Positions 10,750 to 22,006 of a stretch of 64,000 nt of DNA are shown here, in pieces. The stretch is from Cupriavidus sp. P-10 (GTDB taxonomy: Bacteria; Pseudomonadota; Gammaproteobacteria; Burkholderiales; Burkholderiaceae). The translations under genes and the position numbers were made by a program. The notes beneath the pieces were generated by a model. It had not been told where the DNA came from. It saw only the letters and a program-made list of their open reading frames with translations, and ran no database searches. The DNA is taken from contig NZ_AP025170.1 of the NCBI RefSeq assembly GCF_003402535.2, forward strand, positions 1,922,001-1,986,000, in the 5' to 3' direction. Every line of letters begins with the position of its first letter. The first letter of the stretch is position 1.

Positions 10750-12807
10750 ATGACCGACAGCAATTCGCCGAAGCGCAAGACGCTAGGCATCAAGGCCGCA
10801 GGCGACACCGGCACCGCCGCGCGCAAGACCGGCAACCGTCCGGTTCGGGTTTCCGACCTGAACCGGAACCGCGTGCGGGCCGTGACCGAAGGCATCAAGC
10901 GTGCGCAGCAGAGCGACGGTGGCAAGAGTGCCGGCCGCCGCGCGCCAGGCGAAGCGCAAGCCGGCGGCGATGCCGGCCGCGGCGTGCGCAAGCCGCGTCC
11001 GCCCCGCCCCGCTGACGGCGAGCGGCAGGCACGGCCGCGCCGTGCCGAAGGCGAAGCACGGCCGCCTCGACGTTCTGGCGACGACGACAACCGTCCGCGC
11101 CGCTATGGCGACGACCGCGGCGAAGCGCGCCCGCGCCGTTTCGAGGGCAATGAATCGCGGCCGCCGCGGCGCGTTGGCGATGACGACAGCCGTCCGCGCC
11201 GCTATGGCGACGATCGCGGCGAAGCACGTCCGCGCCGTTTCGAAGGCAATGAATCGCGGCCGCCGCGACGCTTCGGCGACGACGAAAATCGTCCGCGCCG
11301 CTATGGCGACGATCGCGGCGAAGCACGTCCGCGCCGTTTCGAGGGCAATGAATCGCGGCCGCCGCGGCGCTTTGGCGACGACGACAACCGTCCGCGCCGC
11401 TATGGCGACGACCGTGGCGAAGCGCGTCCGCGCCGCTTCGAAGGCAATGAATCGCGGCCGCCGCGACGCGTTGGCGACGACGACAACCATCCGCGCCGCT
11501 ATGGCGACGATCGCGGCGAAGCACGTCCGCGCCGTTTCGAGGGGAATGAGTCGCGGCCGCCGCGGCGCTTTGGCGATGACGAAAATCGTCCGCGCCGCTA
11601 TGGCGACGATCGCGGCGAAGCTCGCCCGCGCCGCTTCGAAGGCAATGAATCACGGCCGCCGCGGCGCTTTGGCGATGACGACAACCGTCCGCGCCGCTAT
11701 GGCGACGATCGCGGCGAAGCGCGTCCACGCCGTTTCGAGGGGAATGAATCGCGGCCGCCGCGGCGCTTTGGCGATGACGAAAATCGTCCGCGCCGCTTCG
11801 AAGGCAGCGAGTCGCGGCCGCCACGACGCTCCGGTGACGACGACAACCGTCCGCGGCGCTACGGTGACGACGACAACCGTCCGCGGCGCCCTGCCCCCAC
11901 CGGCGACCGCCGCCGCGAAGGCTCCGCGCCGGCGCGCCGCTTCAGCGATGCCGCCGGCACGCCCCGGCCGCAGGCACCGGCCCCGCGCCCGCAGAAGCCG
12001 GCTCGCGACGATGCCGCGCCTGAAACCACCCATGACGACGGCCTGGTGCGCCTGTCCAAGCGCATGTCCGAACTCGGCCTGTGCTCGCGCCGCGAAGCCG
12101 ATGAATGGATCCCGCGCGGCTGGGTGCTGGTCGACGGCAAGCCGGTGACCGAGCTGGGCAGCCGCATCCGCCCGGATGCCGAGATCGAGATCCTGCAGGA
12201 AGCGCGCTCCGAACAGGGCGAGCGCGTTACCGTGCTGCTGAATAAGCCGGTGGGATACGTATCCGGCCAGGCCGAAGACGGCTATGAGCCGGCCGCGGTG
12301 CTGTTCACCGCCGAGAACCAGTGGGAGGGCGACGCCACGCGCAAGCGCTTCGCGCCGTGGCAGCGCAAGAGCCTGGCGCCGGCCGGCCGCCTCGATATCG
12401 ACTCCACCGGCCTGCTGGTGCTGACGCAGGATGGCCGCGTCGCGCGCGCGCTGATCGGCGAGGACTCGAACGTCGAGAAGGAGTACCTGGTACGGGTGGT
12501 CTGGCATGGCCCGCAAGGCGTGGTCGAGCGCAATGTCAGCGAGGCGTTCCCCGCCGACCAGCTCGAACTGCTGCGCCATGGCCTGTCCCTGGATGGCGTG
12601 CTGCTCAAGCCGGCCAAGGTCAGCTGGCAGAACGAAGAGCAGCTGCGCTTCGTGCTGCGCGAAGGCCGCAAGCGCCAGATCCGCCGGATGTGCGAACAGG
12701 TGGGGCTGGAAGTCGTTGGCCTGAAGCGCGTGCGCATGGGCCGCGTGGTGCTGGGCGACCTGCCGCCGGGCATGTGGCGGTTCCTGGGACAGTTCGAGAA
12801 GTTCTGA
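10750..12807 (+). CDS. rluB: 23S rRNA pseudouridine synthase RluB with long repeat-rich N-terminal region
   Basis: Pseudouridine synthase of the RsuA/RluB family, which modifies 23S rRNA (U2605 in E. coli). The catalytic part is the C-terminal 40 percent: an S4 RNA-binding domain from about residue 431 (VRLSKRMSELGLCSRREAD), then the synthase domain with the catalytic Asp motif GRLDIDSTGLLVLTQDG near residue 547 and the C-terminal EGRKRQIRRMCEQVGLEV block. The first ~430 residues are disordered-looking, rich in Arg, Asp, Gly and Pro, with seven perfect-length 33-residue repeats. At 685 residues it is more than twice the length of E. coli RluB. The start ATG 10750 (MTDSNSPKRKTLGIKA) follows glnD by 19 bases; an in-frame ATG at 10696 inside glnD is less likely. 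Confidence 0.93.
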   Translation: MTDSNSPKRKTLGIKAAGDTGTAARKTGNRPVRVSDLNRNRVRAVTEGIKRAQQSDGGKSAGRRAPGEAQAGGDAGRGVRKPRPPRPADGERQARPRRAEGEARPPRRSGDDDNRPRRYGDDRGEARPRRFEGNESRPPRRVGDDDSRPRRYGDDRGEARPRRFEGNESRPPRRFGDDENRPRRYGDDRGEARPRRFEGNESRPPRRFGDDDNRPRRYGDDRGEARPRRFEGNESRPPRRVGDDDNHPRRYGDDRGEARPRRFEGNESRPPRRFGDDENRPRRYGDDRGEARPRRFEGNESRPPRRFGDDDNRPRRYGDDRGEARPRRFEGNESRPPRRFGDDENRPRRFEGSESRPPRRSGDDDNRPRRYGDDDNRPRRPAPTGDRRREGSAPARRFSDAAGTPRPQAPAPRPQKPARDDAAPETTHDDGLVRLSKRMSELGLCSRREADEWIPRGWVLVDGKPVTELGSRIRPDAEIEILQEARSEQGERVTVLLNKPVGYVSGQAEDGYEPAAVLFTAENQWEGDATRKRFAPWQRKSLAPAGRLDIDSTGLLVLTQDGRVARALIGEDSNVEKEYLVRVVWHGPQGVVERNVSEAFPADQLELLRHGLSLDGVLLKPAKVSWQNEEQLRFVLREGRKRQIRRMCEQVGLEVVGLKRVRMGRVVLGDLPPGMWRFLGQFEKF
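11068..11889 (+). repeat. 99-bp tandem repeats inside rluB
   Basis: Seven head-to-tail copies of a 99-bp unit (11068-11760), then a shortened 63-bp copy (11761-11823) and a partial, rearranged copy to about 11889. The period was checked from the recurring CTATGGCG string at 11103, 11202, 11301, 11400 and onwards. Each unit encodes 33 residues of the type RR-[SVF]-GDDDNRPRRYGDD plus RGEARPRRFEGNESRPP. Copies differ mainly at synonymous sites and at one S/V/F position and one D/E position, so the protein period is kept while the DNA drifts. Confidence 0.95.
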
Positions 12808-12830
12808 CGACGAGTCTGGACTGACCATGG

Positions 12831-12859
12831 AAAAAGCGGCCGCAATGGCCGCTTTTTTT
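12831..12859. terminator. Bidirectional terminator between rluB and def
   Basis: AAAAAGCGGCC, five-base loop, GGCCGCTTTTTTT: a 7-base GC stem extended by A-T pairs, with T-tracts in both directions. It lies between two convergent genes and can serve both. Confidence 0.9.
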
Positions 12860-12880
12860 GTCTCGCCTGTAGCGCCTGAT

Positions 12881-13414
12881 TCAATCGTCGCTATTGGCCG
12901 GCAGATCCGGGAACAGGATCTCGGTAAACCCGAACTTTGTAAAATCCTTGATCCGCATCGGATAAAGAATCCCCTGCAGGTGGTCGCACTCATGCTGCAC
13001 CACGCGCGCATGGAAGCCATCGGCGATCCGCTCGATCCGATTGCCCATCAGGTCATGGCCGCTGTATTTCAGCCGCACATGCCGCGGCACCACCCCGCGC
13101 AGGCCGGGTACCGACAGGCACCCTTCCCAGCCGTCTTCCTGCTCATCCGACAGCATCTCCAGCACGGGGTTGATCAGCACCGTCTTGGGCACCATCGGCG
13201 CATCCGGATAGCGCGGATTGCGGTCGAAGCCGAAGATCACCACTTGCAGGTCGACGCCGATCTGCGGCGCGGCCAGGCCTGCGCCGTTGGCGTGGTCCAT
13301 GGTGTCGAACATGTCTTCGATCAGCGTGCGCAACTCCGGCGTATTGAACCGCTCCACCTTGCGCGCCACCTGCAGCAGGCGCGGATCGCCCATCTTGAGA
13401 ATCTCGCGGATCAT
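12881..13414 (-). CDS. def: Peptide deformylase
   Basis: Fe/Zn metallohydrolase that removes the formyl group from nascent N-formylmethionine peptides, acting just before Map. The 177-residue protein shows all three family motifs: [18 protein letters not shown] (metal-binding Cys) and QHECDHLQG (HExxH with both metal His and catalytic Glu). It is transcribed after ligA with a 15-base gap. Such genomes often carry another def next to fmt, so this may be a second copy; the window cannot tell. Confidence 0.96.
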   Translation of the reverse strand: MIREILKMGDPRLLQVARKVERFNTPELRTLIEDMFDTMDHANGAGLAAPQIGVDLQVVIFGFDRNPRYPDAPMVPKTVLINPVLEMLSDEQEDGWEGCLSVPGLRGVVPRHVRLKYSGHDLMGNRIERIADGFHARVVQHECDHLQGILYPMRIKDFTKFGFTEILFPDLPANSDD

Positions 13415-13429
13415 GGCTGTTTCCCCGGT

Positions 13430-15574
<2,145 letters not shown>

Positions 15575-16936
15575 CTATACGCTGAACAGCCGCAATGCGA
15601 CCGGCGAGCCGGCGGGCATGCCGCGCGCTTCCAGCTTCTGGTACAGCGTATCCAGCTGGGTGAAGATGGCGATGAACGAGGCTTCGGTCAGCGGGCGCAT
15701 ATTGTCGTCGACCAACTGCGCGCCCATGCGCTGGGCCAGCGTGTGGCCATATTCGCATACCGTCTTGAACGGCTTGGCGCCCTGGTCCGCCAGCGGCACG
15801 TCGAGCAGCAGCGTGATCTGGCGCCCGGACTTGACCGTCAGGTCATCGCGCAGGAAGTTGGTATCGCCGAACTGCAGCGTGAACAGCGGGCGCTGTACGC
15901 CTTCGGCGTTGGCCTGGTAGCGGATAAAGCGCGTGCCGTCGCGGGACAGCACCAGCCCGTCCTGCGTCGCCACGTTCTGCACGTAGGCGGCCGACCACGG
16001 CGCGCCGTCGGAGATCACGTTGACACCAAGCTGCACGTCGCTGCCCGCGGCAAAGCCATCGAGCTCGCGCGCATTGGCCACGGTCTCGCTCATGTCCGGC
16101 AGGTCGGCGGAGGCGTCGAGCGCTTCAGCGAGCGATTCCACCGCGGTGATGAACTCGGAGAACTCCAGCGCATTGAGCGGACCGCTGCGGTTGGCCAGTT
16201 GCACCCCGACCTGCAGGTTCTCGTACTGGTGGCCGGCCGTAACCGGCTCCCATGCATTGGCTTCGGCGCGCAAGCCCTCGATATGGACCTGCTTGGTGCC
16301 GGCGCGGCGCAGCCGACCGGTCAGCGGCAGGATGCGGTCGCCAGACGCCTTGCGCTCCAGGTGCAGCGGCACGATGCAGTCGATCAGCGGATCGACCACG
16401 GCCGGCGCGGGCTGGCCATCCGGAACGGCGGCGACCGGTGCAGGCGCGGGGGCGGCTGCGGGAGCCGGAGCGGCCTCGGCCTCGGCCTCGGCCTCGGGCA
16501 ACTCGGCTTCCGCGCCTGCGTCCGCCTGTACCACGCCGGCGGCAACCGCGACTTCTTCCATCACGGCTTCGTCGGCATCGGCGGTGCTGGCCGCCGCAGC
16601 AGCCGCGGCGGCAACATGGTTGGGCTGCGTGGCGGCAGCCGGTGCGGGCTGTGCTGCGTTTGCCGCGCTTGCCGTGTTTGCCGCGTGTGCCGAAGCCAGC
16701 GTCGGCTCGCGCCGCTCAGCTTGCTCCGATGCCGTCTCGTGCAGCCGCGCCGCGGTTTCCGGCGCAGTGGCCTGGCCGACCACCGGTTCGCGCATCGGCG
16801 GCAGGTCGTCCTCCGGGCTCAGTTCGCGGGGACGGCGCGCCTTGCGGATCTGCCACTGGTTGTAGCCGAACAGCAGCGCCAGGAATACCAAACCCGCGAC
16901 GATCAGCGCGGTCTGCAGGTCCATGTTCAGCTTCAT
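15575..16936 (-). CDS. zipA: ZipA-like cell division protein (FtsZ-binding C-terminal domain)
   Basis: Inferred membrane anchor for the FtsZ ring. The 453-residue protein has one N-terminal membrane segment (about residues 10-25, TALIVAGLVFLALLFGY) followed by a short basic patch (IRKARRPRE), a long Ala/Glu/Pro-rich linker with simple repeats of EAEAEAE type (about 60-190), and a C-terminal globular domain of about 240 residues. That layout, and its position between smc and ligA, match beta-proteobacterial proteins annotated with a ZipA C-terminal domain. The start may be ATG 16936 (MKLNMDL) or the Met four codons later. Confidence 0.82.
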   Translation of the reverse strand: MKLNMDLQTALIVAGLVFLALLFGYNQWQIRKARRPRELSPEDDLPPMREPVVGQATAPETAARLHETASEQAERREPTLASAHAANTASAANAAQPAPAAATQPNHVAAAAAAAASTADADEAVMEEVAVAAGVVQADAGAEAELPEAEAEAEAAPAPAAAPAPAPVAAVPDGQPAPAVVDPLIDCIVPLHLERKASGDRILPLTGRLRRAGTKQVHIEGLRAEANAWEPVTAGHQYENLQVGVQLANRSGPLNALEFSEFITAVESLAEALDASADLPDMSETVANARELDGFAAGSDVQLGVNVISDGAPWSAAYVQNVATQDGLVLSRDGTRFIRYQANAEGVQRPLFTLQFGDTNFLRDDLTVKSGRQITLLLDVPLADQGAKPFKTVCEYGHTLAQRMGAQLVDDNMRPLTEASFIAIFTQLDTLYQKLEARGMPAGSPVALRLFSV

Positions 16937-17042
16937 GCTGCAATCTCCAAAGCGCCCATATTGGTCACAGCATTGTGGTGTCGGTTGCGCGCAGCATTCG
17001 CGAACGTGCGCCGCCCCGCTGCGCGGGGCCCCTGCTTACTGC

Positions 17043-20000
17043 TCATGCTGCCTCCGCCATCGAAACCGCCGCGTCCATATCCACGGCCACGATCCGCGAA
17101 ACGCCCTGCTCCTGCATGGTCACGCCAATGAGTTGATGAGCCATTTCCATGGCGATCTTGTTATGTGAGATGAAAACGAATTGGGTCTTGCTCGACATGC
17201 GCGCCACCATGTTGGCGTAGCGTTCGGTGTTGGCGTCGTCCAGCGGCGCGTCCACCTCGTCCAGCAGGCAGAATGGTGCCGGGTTGAGCTGGAACATCGC
17301 AAACACCAGCGCGATCGCGGTCAGCGCCTTCTCGCCGCCCGACAGCAGGTGGATAGTCGAGTTCTTCTTGCCCGGGGGCTGTGCCATCACCTGCACGCCG
17401 GCGTCGAGGATTTCCTCGCCGGTCATGATCAGGCGCGCCTGGCCGCCGCCGAACAGCGACGGGAACAGTTCGCCGAAATGGTGGTTGACCTGGTCGAAGG
17501 TGCCCTGCAGCAGCGCACGGGTTTCCTGGTCGATCTTGGCGATCGCGTCTTCCAGCGTGCTGATGGCGTCGTTCAGGTCGGCCGACTGCGCGTCGAGGAA
17601 GGTCTTGCGCTCGCGTGCCGCCGCCAGTTCGTCGAGCGCGGCCATGTTGACCGGGCCCAGCGCGTTGATGGCGTTGTTGATGCGCGTGACTTCACCCTGC
17701 AGGTACGACGGCTTCAGGTCGCCGGTGAGCTTGTGCGCCAGCCCTTCTTCGTCAACCTTGGCTTCGGTCAGTTGCTCGCTGAACTGCTCCTGGTTCAGGC
17801 GCGCGGCCTGCTCCTTGAGTTGCAGTTCGGTGATGCGGTCGCGCAGCGGCTGCAGGCTGCGCTCGGCGGCGAGGCGCTGTTCGTCGAACTGGCGCAGTTG
17901 CGCCGACAGCGCATCGAGCTCGGTGCGCGCGACGGTGAGCTTTTCTTCTTTCTCGGCGCGCAGTTCCAGCGCATCCTGCAGGCCGGTATGCGCGGTCTGC
18001 TCGTTGATGGTTTCGAGCTCGGCGCGGGCGTTTTCCAGCGACTCGGCAATGCGCTCGGCCTGGTCGGCCGCCACCTGGATATTGCGGCGCAGCTCGTCGA
18101 TGCGGCTCGACAGGTTGCGCTCGGCAAAGAGCGCTTCCTGTGCGGCGCGCTCGAAGTCGCGCAGCTGGTGGCGCGCTCCCGAGAGCTTGCTGTCCAGCGC
18201 CTCGAAGGCCATCTGCTGGTCTTCGTGCGAGGCCTGCATCTCGGCCAGCGCGGCATCGTGCTGTTCGAAGCTGGCTTCGGATTCGGCGCGGATCGCGCGC
18301 TGCTCTTCGATCTGCGCGTGGATTTCGTCCAGTTCTTCGCGGATCTGGCCGCTGCGGGCGGAGTAACGCTCCATCGCCTGCGACAGCTTGAGCACGTCCA
18401 TCTGCAGCGCATGCACGCGGCGCGTGGCCTGCTCGGCGCGCGTGCGGGCTTCACCCAGCGCCTGGCTGGACTGGGTATAAGCGGCCTCGGCGCGCACTGC
18501 CTGGGTCCTGGCTTCGTCCGACAGCAGTGCCTGCGCGCGCGCCTGCTTCTGCAGGTTTTCGATTTCCTGCTCGCGCGCCAGCATGCCGGCCTGCTCGGAA
18601 TCGGCGGCGTAGATCTGGATCGCGTTGCGGCCAACCAGGTGGCCCTCGGCGACCACGAACGAGGCGCCTTCGGGCAGTGTGCCGCGCGCGGCCAATGCCT
18701 GCGTCATGTCGGTGGCGACGAAGATGTCGGCCAGCCAGTCCTGCATCACCGCGCGGATGCCCGGCTCGGTGATCTGCACCAGCGACATCAGCGGACGCAG
18801 CCCCGCCGGCGTTTCCAGCGGACGGGCCGCAGCCGGCGGCGAGTAGAACGCCAGCTTGGCCGGCGGCGCATCCGTCAGGAAGGCCTTGACCCAGTCAAGG
18901 TTGGACACCTCCAGCGCGTTCAGCTTTTCGCGCAGCACGGATTCGAGCGCGTTTTCCCAGCCAGGCTCGATATGGACCTTCTTCCACAGGCGCGGCAGTT
19001 CGGCCAGCTCATGCTTGGCCAGCCAGGGCTGCACCTTGCCGTCGGTCTGCACGTTCTCCTGCAGCTGGCGCAGCGCATGCAGGCGTGCTTCCAGCGAGGC
19101 AATCGCGCCAGCTTCGCTATGCACGCGCGCCTGCGCGGCGCGGCGCTCTTCGTCCAGGCGCGGCACAGTCTCTTCGGCGTCGGCCAGCACGGCCTGCGCT
19201 TCCTCGACGACGGCTTCCTGCTCGGCCAGTTCGGCGCGGCCCTGTTCCAGCCGGGTTTCGTCCGGACGGTCCAGGCCCTTTTCCTCCGCGGACAGACGTT
19301 CGCGGCGCTGTTCCAGCTGCTGCAGCATCTGGTCGGCGCTGCGCTGCTGCGCGGCTTCGAGCTTGAGCGCCTGCTCCGCCTGCATGATGCCGGCGCGCTG
19401 CTCGTTGAGCAGTTGCTGGGCATCGCGCCACTGGCCTTCCAGCGTCGGCAGCTCGTCGTTCTTGTGCGCGACGGCCTCTTGCGCCTCGACCGTGCGGCCT
19501 TCGGCCACGGCGAGGTTTTCCTCGGCCTGCGCGAGTTCGTCGGTAGCCTGCTCGGCCTTGCCCTGCCACTGCTCGCGCTGCGTCGTCAGCGCGGCGATCT
19601 GGGCCTGCACGCGATTGCGCGACTCCACCACGTAGCGGATCTCGGCCTCGAGCTTGCTGACCTCGGCATTGGCTTCGTACAGCGCACCCTGCGCGGCGTG
19701 CATGCCATCCGATGCGGCGTAATGCGCGGCGCGCATGGTTTCCAGCTCGGCCTCGACATGGCGCAGCTGCGCGGTCTGCGCTTCCAGGTCGATCTGGGCC
19801 TGCTCGATGGCGCGCTGGTGGCGTTCCTGCTCGACCTGTGCCTCGCGCTTGCGCAGCAGCCACAGCAGGTGCTGCTTTTCTTCACCATCGGACTGCAGCG
19901 TCTTGAAGCGCTGCGCGACTTCGGCCTGGCCTTCGAGCTTTTCCAGGTTGCTGCCAAGCTCGCGCAGGATGTCTTCGACACGGGTCAGGTTCTCGCGCGT

Positions 20001-20558
20001 GTCGGACAGGCGGTTTTCGGTCTCGCGGCGGCGCTCCTTGTACTTGGACACGCCCGCGGCTTCTTCCAGGAAGATGCGCATGTCATCGGGCTTGGCCTCG
20101 ATGATGCGCGAGATCATGCCCTGCCCGATGATGGCGTAGGCGCGCGGGCCCAGGCCCGTGCCCAGGAAGATGTCCTGGATATCGCGCCGGCGCACCGGCT
20201 GGTTGTTGATGTAGTAGGACGAGGTGCCGTCGCGGGTCAGCACCCGCTTGACCGCCACTTCGGCGTACTGGCTCCACTGGCCGGCGGCCCGGCCTTCGGC
20301 ATTGTCGAACACCAGTTCGACGCTGGCCCGTCCGGCCTGCTTGCGCGCTGTGGAGCCGTTAAAGATCACGTCCTGCATCGACTCGCCGCGCAGCTCGGAA
20401 GCGCGTGACTCGCCCAGCACCCAGCGCACTGCGTCGATGATGTTGGATTTGCCGCAGCCGTTCGGACCGACGATGCCGACCAGTTGGCCAGGCACCTGGA
20501 AATTGGTGGGATCGACAAATGACTTGAAGCCCGCCAGCTTGATCGAGGATAGTCGCAC
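17043..20558 (-). CDS. smc: Chromosome segregation protein SMC
   Basis: ATPase of the condensin complex that organises the chromosome with ScpA and ScpB. The 1171-residue protein has the N-terminal Walker A GPNGCGKSNIIDAVRW (about residues 31-46), two long coiled coils, a hinge near the middle (about 500-660) and a C-terminal head with the ABC signature LLSGGEKALTAIAL and Walker B CLLDEVDAPLDD. Length and order are standard. It starts the minus-strand smc-zipA-ligA-def run; 106 bases separate it from the zipA-like gene, including a short GC hairpin at 17013-17029 without a T-tract. Confidence 0.97.
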   Translation of the reverse strand: MRLSSIKLAGFKSFVDPTNFQVPGQLVGIVGPNGCGKSNIIDAVRWVLGESRASELRGESMQDVIFNGSTARKQAGRASVELVFDNAEGRAAGQWSQYAEVAVKRVLTRDGTSSYYINNQPVRRRDIQDIFLGTGLGPRAYAIIGQGMISRIIEAKPDDMRIFLEEAAGVSKYKERRRETENRLSDTRENLTRVEDILRELGSNLEKLEGQAEVAQRFKTLQSDGEEKQHLLWLLRKREAQVEQERHQRAIEQAQIDLEAQTAQLRHVEAELETMRAAHYAASDGMHAAQGALYEANAEVSKLEAEIRYVVESRNRVQAQIAALTTQREQWQGKAEQATDELAQAEENLAVAEGRTVEAQEAVAHKNDELPTLEGQWRDAQQLLNEQRAGIMQAEQALKLEAAQQRSADQMLQQLEQRRERLSAEEKGLDRPDETRLEQGRAELAEQEAVVEEAQAVLADAEETVPRLDEERRAAQARVHSEAGAIASLEARLHALRQLQENVQTDGKVQPWLAKHELAELPRLWKKVHIEPGWENALESVLREKLNALEVSNLDWVKAFLTDAPPAKLAFYSPPAAARPLETPAGLRPLMSLVQITEPGIRAVMQDWLADIFVATDMTQALAARGTLPEGASFVVAEGHLVGRNAIQIYAADSEQAGMLAREQEIENLQKQARAQALLSDEARTQAVRAEAAYTQSSQALGEARTRAEQATRRVHALQMDVLKLSQAMERYSARSGQIREELDEIHAQIEEQRAIRAESEASFEQHDAALAEMQASHEDQQMAFEALDSKLSGARHQLRDFERAAQEALFAERNLSSRIDELRRNIQVAADQAERIAESLENARAELETINEQTAHTGLQDALELRAEKEEKLTVARTELDALSAQLRQFDEQRLAAERSLQPLRDRITELQLKEQAARLNQEQFSEQLTEAKVDEEGLAHKLTGDLKPSYLQGEVTRINNAINALGPVNMAALDELAAARERKTFLDAQSADLNDAISTLEDAIAKIDQETRALLQGTFDQVNHHFGELFPSLFGGGQARLIMTGEEILDAGVQVMAQPPGKKNSTIHLLSGGEKALTAIALVFAMFQLNPAPFCLLDEVDAPLDDANTERYANMVARMSSKTQFVFISHNKIAMEMAHQLIGVTMQEQGVSRIVAVDMDAAVSMAEAA

Positions 20559-21229
20559 GGTTTCTCGTGTGGTATCGGCCGCCGCCGGTACCGGTGTTGC
20601 GGTACCGCCCGCAGCCTGGTATCGGGGCTATAGCAATGTTCAGAAGCCGGGCTGCGCGGGAGCCGGCGCGGCGTGCCGCCTGCGCCTCAAAATCCCCCCC
20701 GGGCCCGAGAATTGGGGCTAATCATACCATCGCAGATGCCTTCGCCGGCCCGTTTGGAGGTTGCCCGGGCGCCATATGCCTCCGCCGTTTTCCTTTGCTT
20801 TTCCGTCCTTTACAGGCGATTCCGCAAGCACTTTGGCATCCGCGCCCTACGCGCTCAGCCGACTCCCATGTGAAGTCAGTGCGAAGCTAATCAGGGTAAA
20901 TACCAAGCTCCAGGCGTGATCCCGGAAACGCTCCGGGCACCGCGCACCACGAAAGCGCCCCCGAAGCCCCCCGCCGATCGAAATAACAGTGGGTTGCTGA
21001 TTCACCCACTCCCCTGCGGCGGTGCTGCGGGTGATGCTGCATTAAGCGCATTGCCGCTGCGAGCGTCCGCGGCATCACGCGCATCGCACAAAATGTCAGT
21101 TGCGCTTTGCTTCGACCTGCGTGCGTACTATGCTTCAGCGACAACCAATAGTGCCCTGCTGCACCTTGAAACTGTCCGGGGGGACTCAGAAGTTGAGCGC
21201 GCACGGTGCGCTCGGGAGCGGGAAACATC
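20559..21229. other. Intergenic region between smc and the respiratory cluster
   Basis: About 670 bases between two divergent genes. Short open frames here have no ribosome binding site or family resemblance. A candidate promoter for the plus-strand cluster is at 21107-21134. No clear FNR box (TTGAT-N4-ATCAA) was found by eye, although such control would be expected for a cbb3-type oxidase. The smc promoter should also lie here, but no good match was seen. Confidence 0.6.
21107..21134 (+). promoter_or_regulatory. Candidate sigma-70 promoter of the respiratory cluster
   Basis: TTGCTT (21107-21112), 16-base spacer, TATGCT (21129-21134), about 95 bases before the first gene. It is a moderate match and the only reasonable one seen in the region. 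Confidence 0.4.
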
Positions 21230-21949
21230 ATGTGTTTCTTTCTTCGCAAAGCTTGCTGCATGCCACTGGCAGTGCTCAGCCTGTTCAGCGTTTCCGCCTT
21301 CGCCTATGAAGTCGCCCCGGTCAGCGGCGGCGGCAAGATCGAAGGCAAGGTCACCTTCCAGGGCACCGTCCCCATCCGCAAGATCATCCCCACCAAGGAC
21401 CGTGAAGTCTGCGGCGGCCCGCGCGACGAGCCACAGATCCGCGTGGGCGCCGGCAAGGGCGTCCAGGATGCGGTCGTGTACCTGAAGGAAGTCCCTAAAG
21501 GCAAGGCCTGGGGCGCGCCCGACAAGGTCCCGGTGCTCGACCAGGAACACTGCATTTTCAAGCCTGCCGTGCAGGTGGTCCGCCCCGGCAAGCTTGAAGT
21601 GACCAGCTCCGATCCGGTGCTGCACAACACCCACGGCTTCTACGGACAGCGCACCGCATTCAACCTTGCGCTACCCGAGAAAGGGGTCAGGATCACGCGC
21701 GAACTGCCACGTCCCGGGCTGGTCCGGGTCGAGTGCGACGCGCACGGCTGGATGCTGGCCCACATCTATGTCGCCGATAGCCCGTACTACGCGCTGACCG
21801 CAGAAGACGGCAGTTTCCGCATCGACGACGTTCCACCCGGCAGTTACACCCTGGTCGCCACGCAGTACTACACCGGCGACACCGAGACGCCAGTCACGGT
21901 AACCGGAGGCCAGACCGCGAAACTCTCGATCGAACTCAAAAAGAAATAG
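21230..21949 (+). CDS. Secreted cupredoxin-like protein with C-terminal carboxypeptidase-regulatory-type domain
   Basis: Predicted periplasmic, possibly copper-binding protein of 239 residues. It has an N-terminal signal sequence (LAVLSLFSVSAFA, about residues 13-25). The middle holds a likely type I copper site: His in DPVLHNTHGF (132 or 135) and CDAHGWM (Cys169, His172, Met175), the plastocyanin-like C-x2-H-x2-M order. The C-terminal 60 residues (EDGSFRIDDVPPGSYTLVA) look like a carboxypeptidase regulatory-like beta sandwich. The start ATG 21230 is preceded by a GGGAGCGGGA ribosome binding site; an in-frame ATG at 21206 is less likely. As the first gene of an oxidase cluster it could be an electron carrier or copper carrier, but that is inference. 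Confidence 0.75.
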   Translation: MCFFLRKACCMPLAVLSLFSVSAFAYEVAPVSGGGKIEGKVTFQGTVPIRKIIPTKDREVCGGPRDEPQIRVGAGKGVQDAVVYLKEVPKGKAWGAPDKVPVLDQEHCIFKPAVQVVRPGKLEVTSSDPVLHNTHGFYGQRTAFNLALPEKGVRITRELPRPGLVRVECDAHGWMLAHIYVADSPYYALTAEDGSFRIDDVPPGSYTLVATQYYTGDTETPVTVTGGQTAKLSIELKKK

Positions 21950-22006
21950 AACGATCGGTTTTGCCGCTGCCTTTTCATCATCCCCCGGGGGGCGGAGGAC
22001 CGCCAG

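Noticed and set aside
8040..11090. Minus-strand open frame of 1016 codons over glnD and rluB
   Set aside because: Antisense shadow of glnD; it crosses a terminator and two genes and has no ribosome binding site.
11068..11889. Regular repeats resembling a CRISPR array
   Set aside because: Units are contiguous at 99 bp without unique spacers, lie in frame in a coding region and encode protein repeats.
10783..12148. Several long alternative frames on both strands over the rluB repeats
   Set aside because: The 99-bp period is a multiple of three, so any frame without a stop in one unit stays open through all copies. These are products of the repeat, not genes.
17013..17029. 7-bp GC hairpin between smc and zipA as terminator
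   Set aside because: No T-tract on either side; co-transcription of the genes is more likely.
17181..20408. Plus-strand open frame of 1075 codons over smc
   Set aside because: Antisense shadow of smc, with the same composition bias and no family motifs.
20559..21229. Small genes in the gap upstream of the respiratory cluster
   Set aside because: The short frames have no ribosome binding site, are mutually overlapping and show no membrane segment or family motif.
20870..21230. FNR box before the oxidase cluster
   Set aside because: Expected from the biology, but no TTGAT-N4-ATCAA-like site could be found by eye on either strand.
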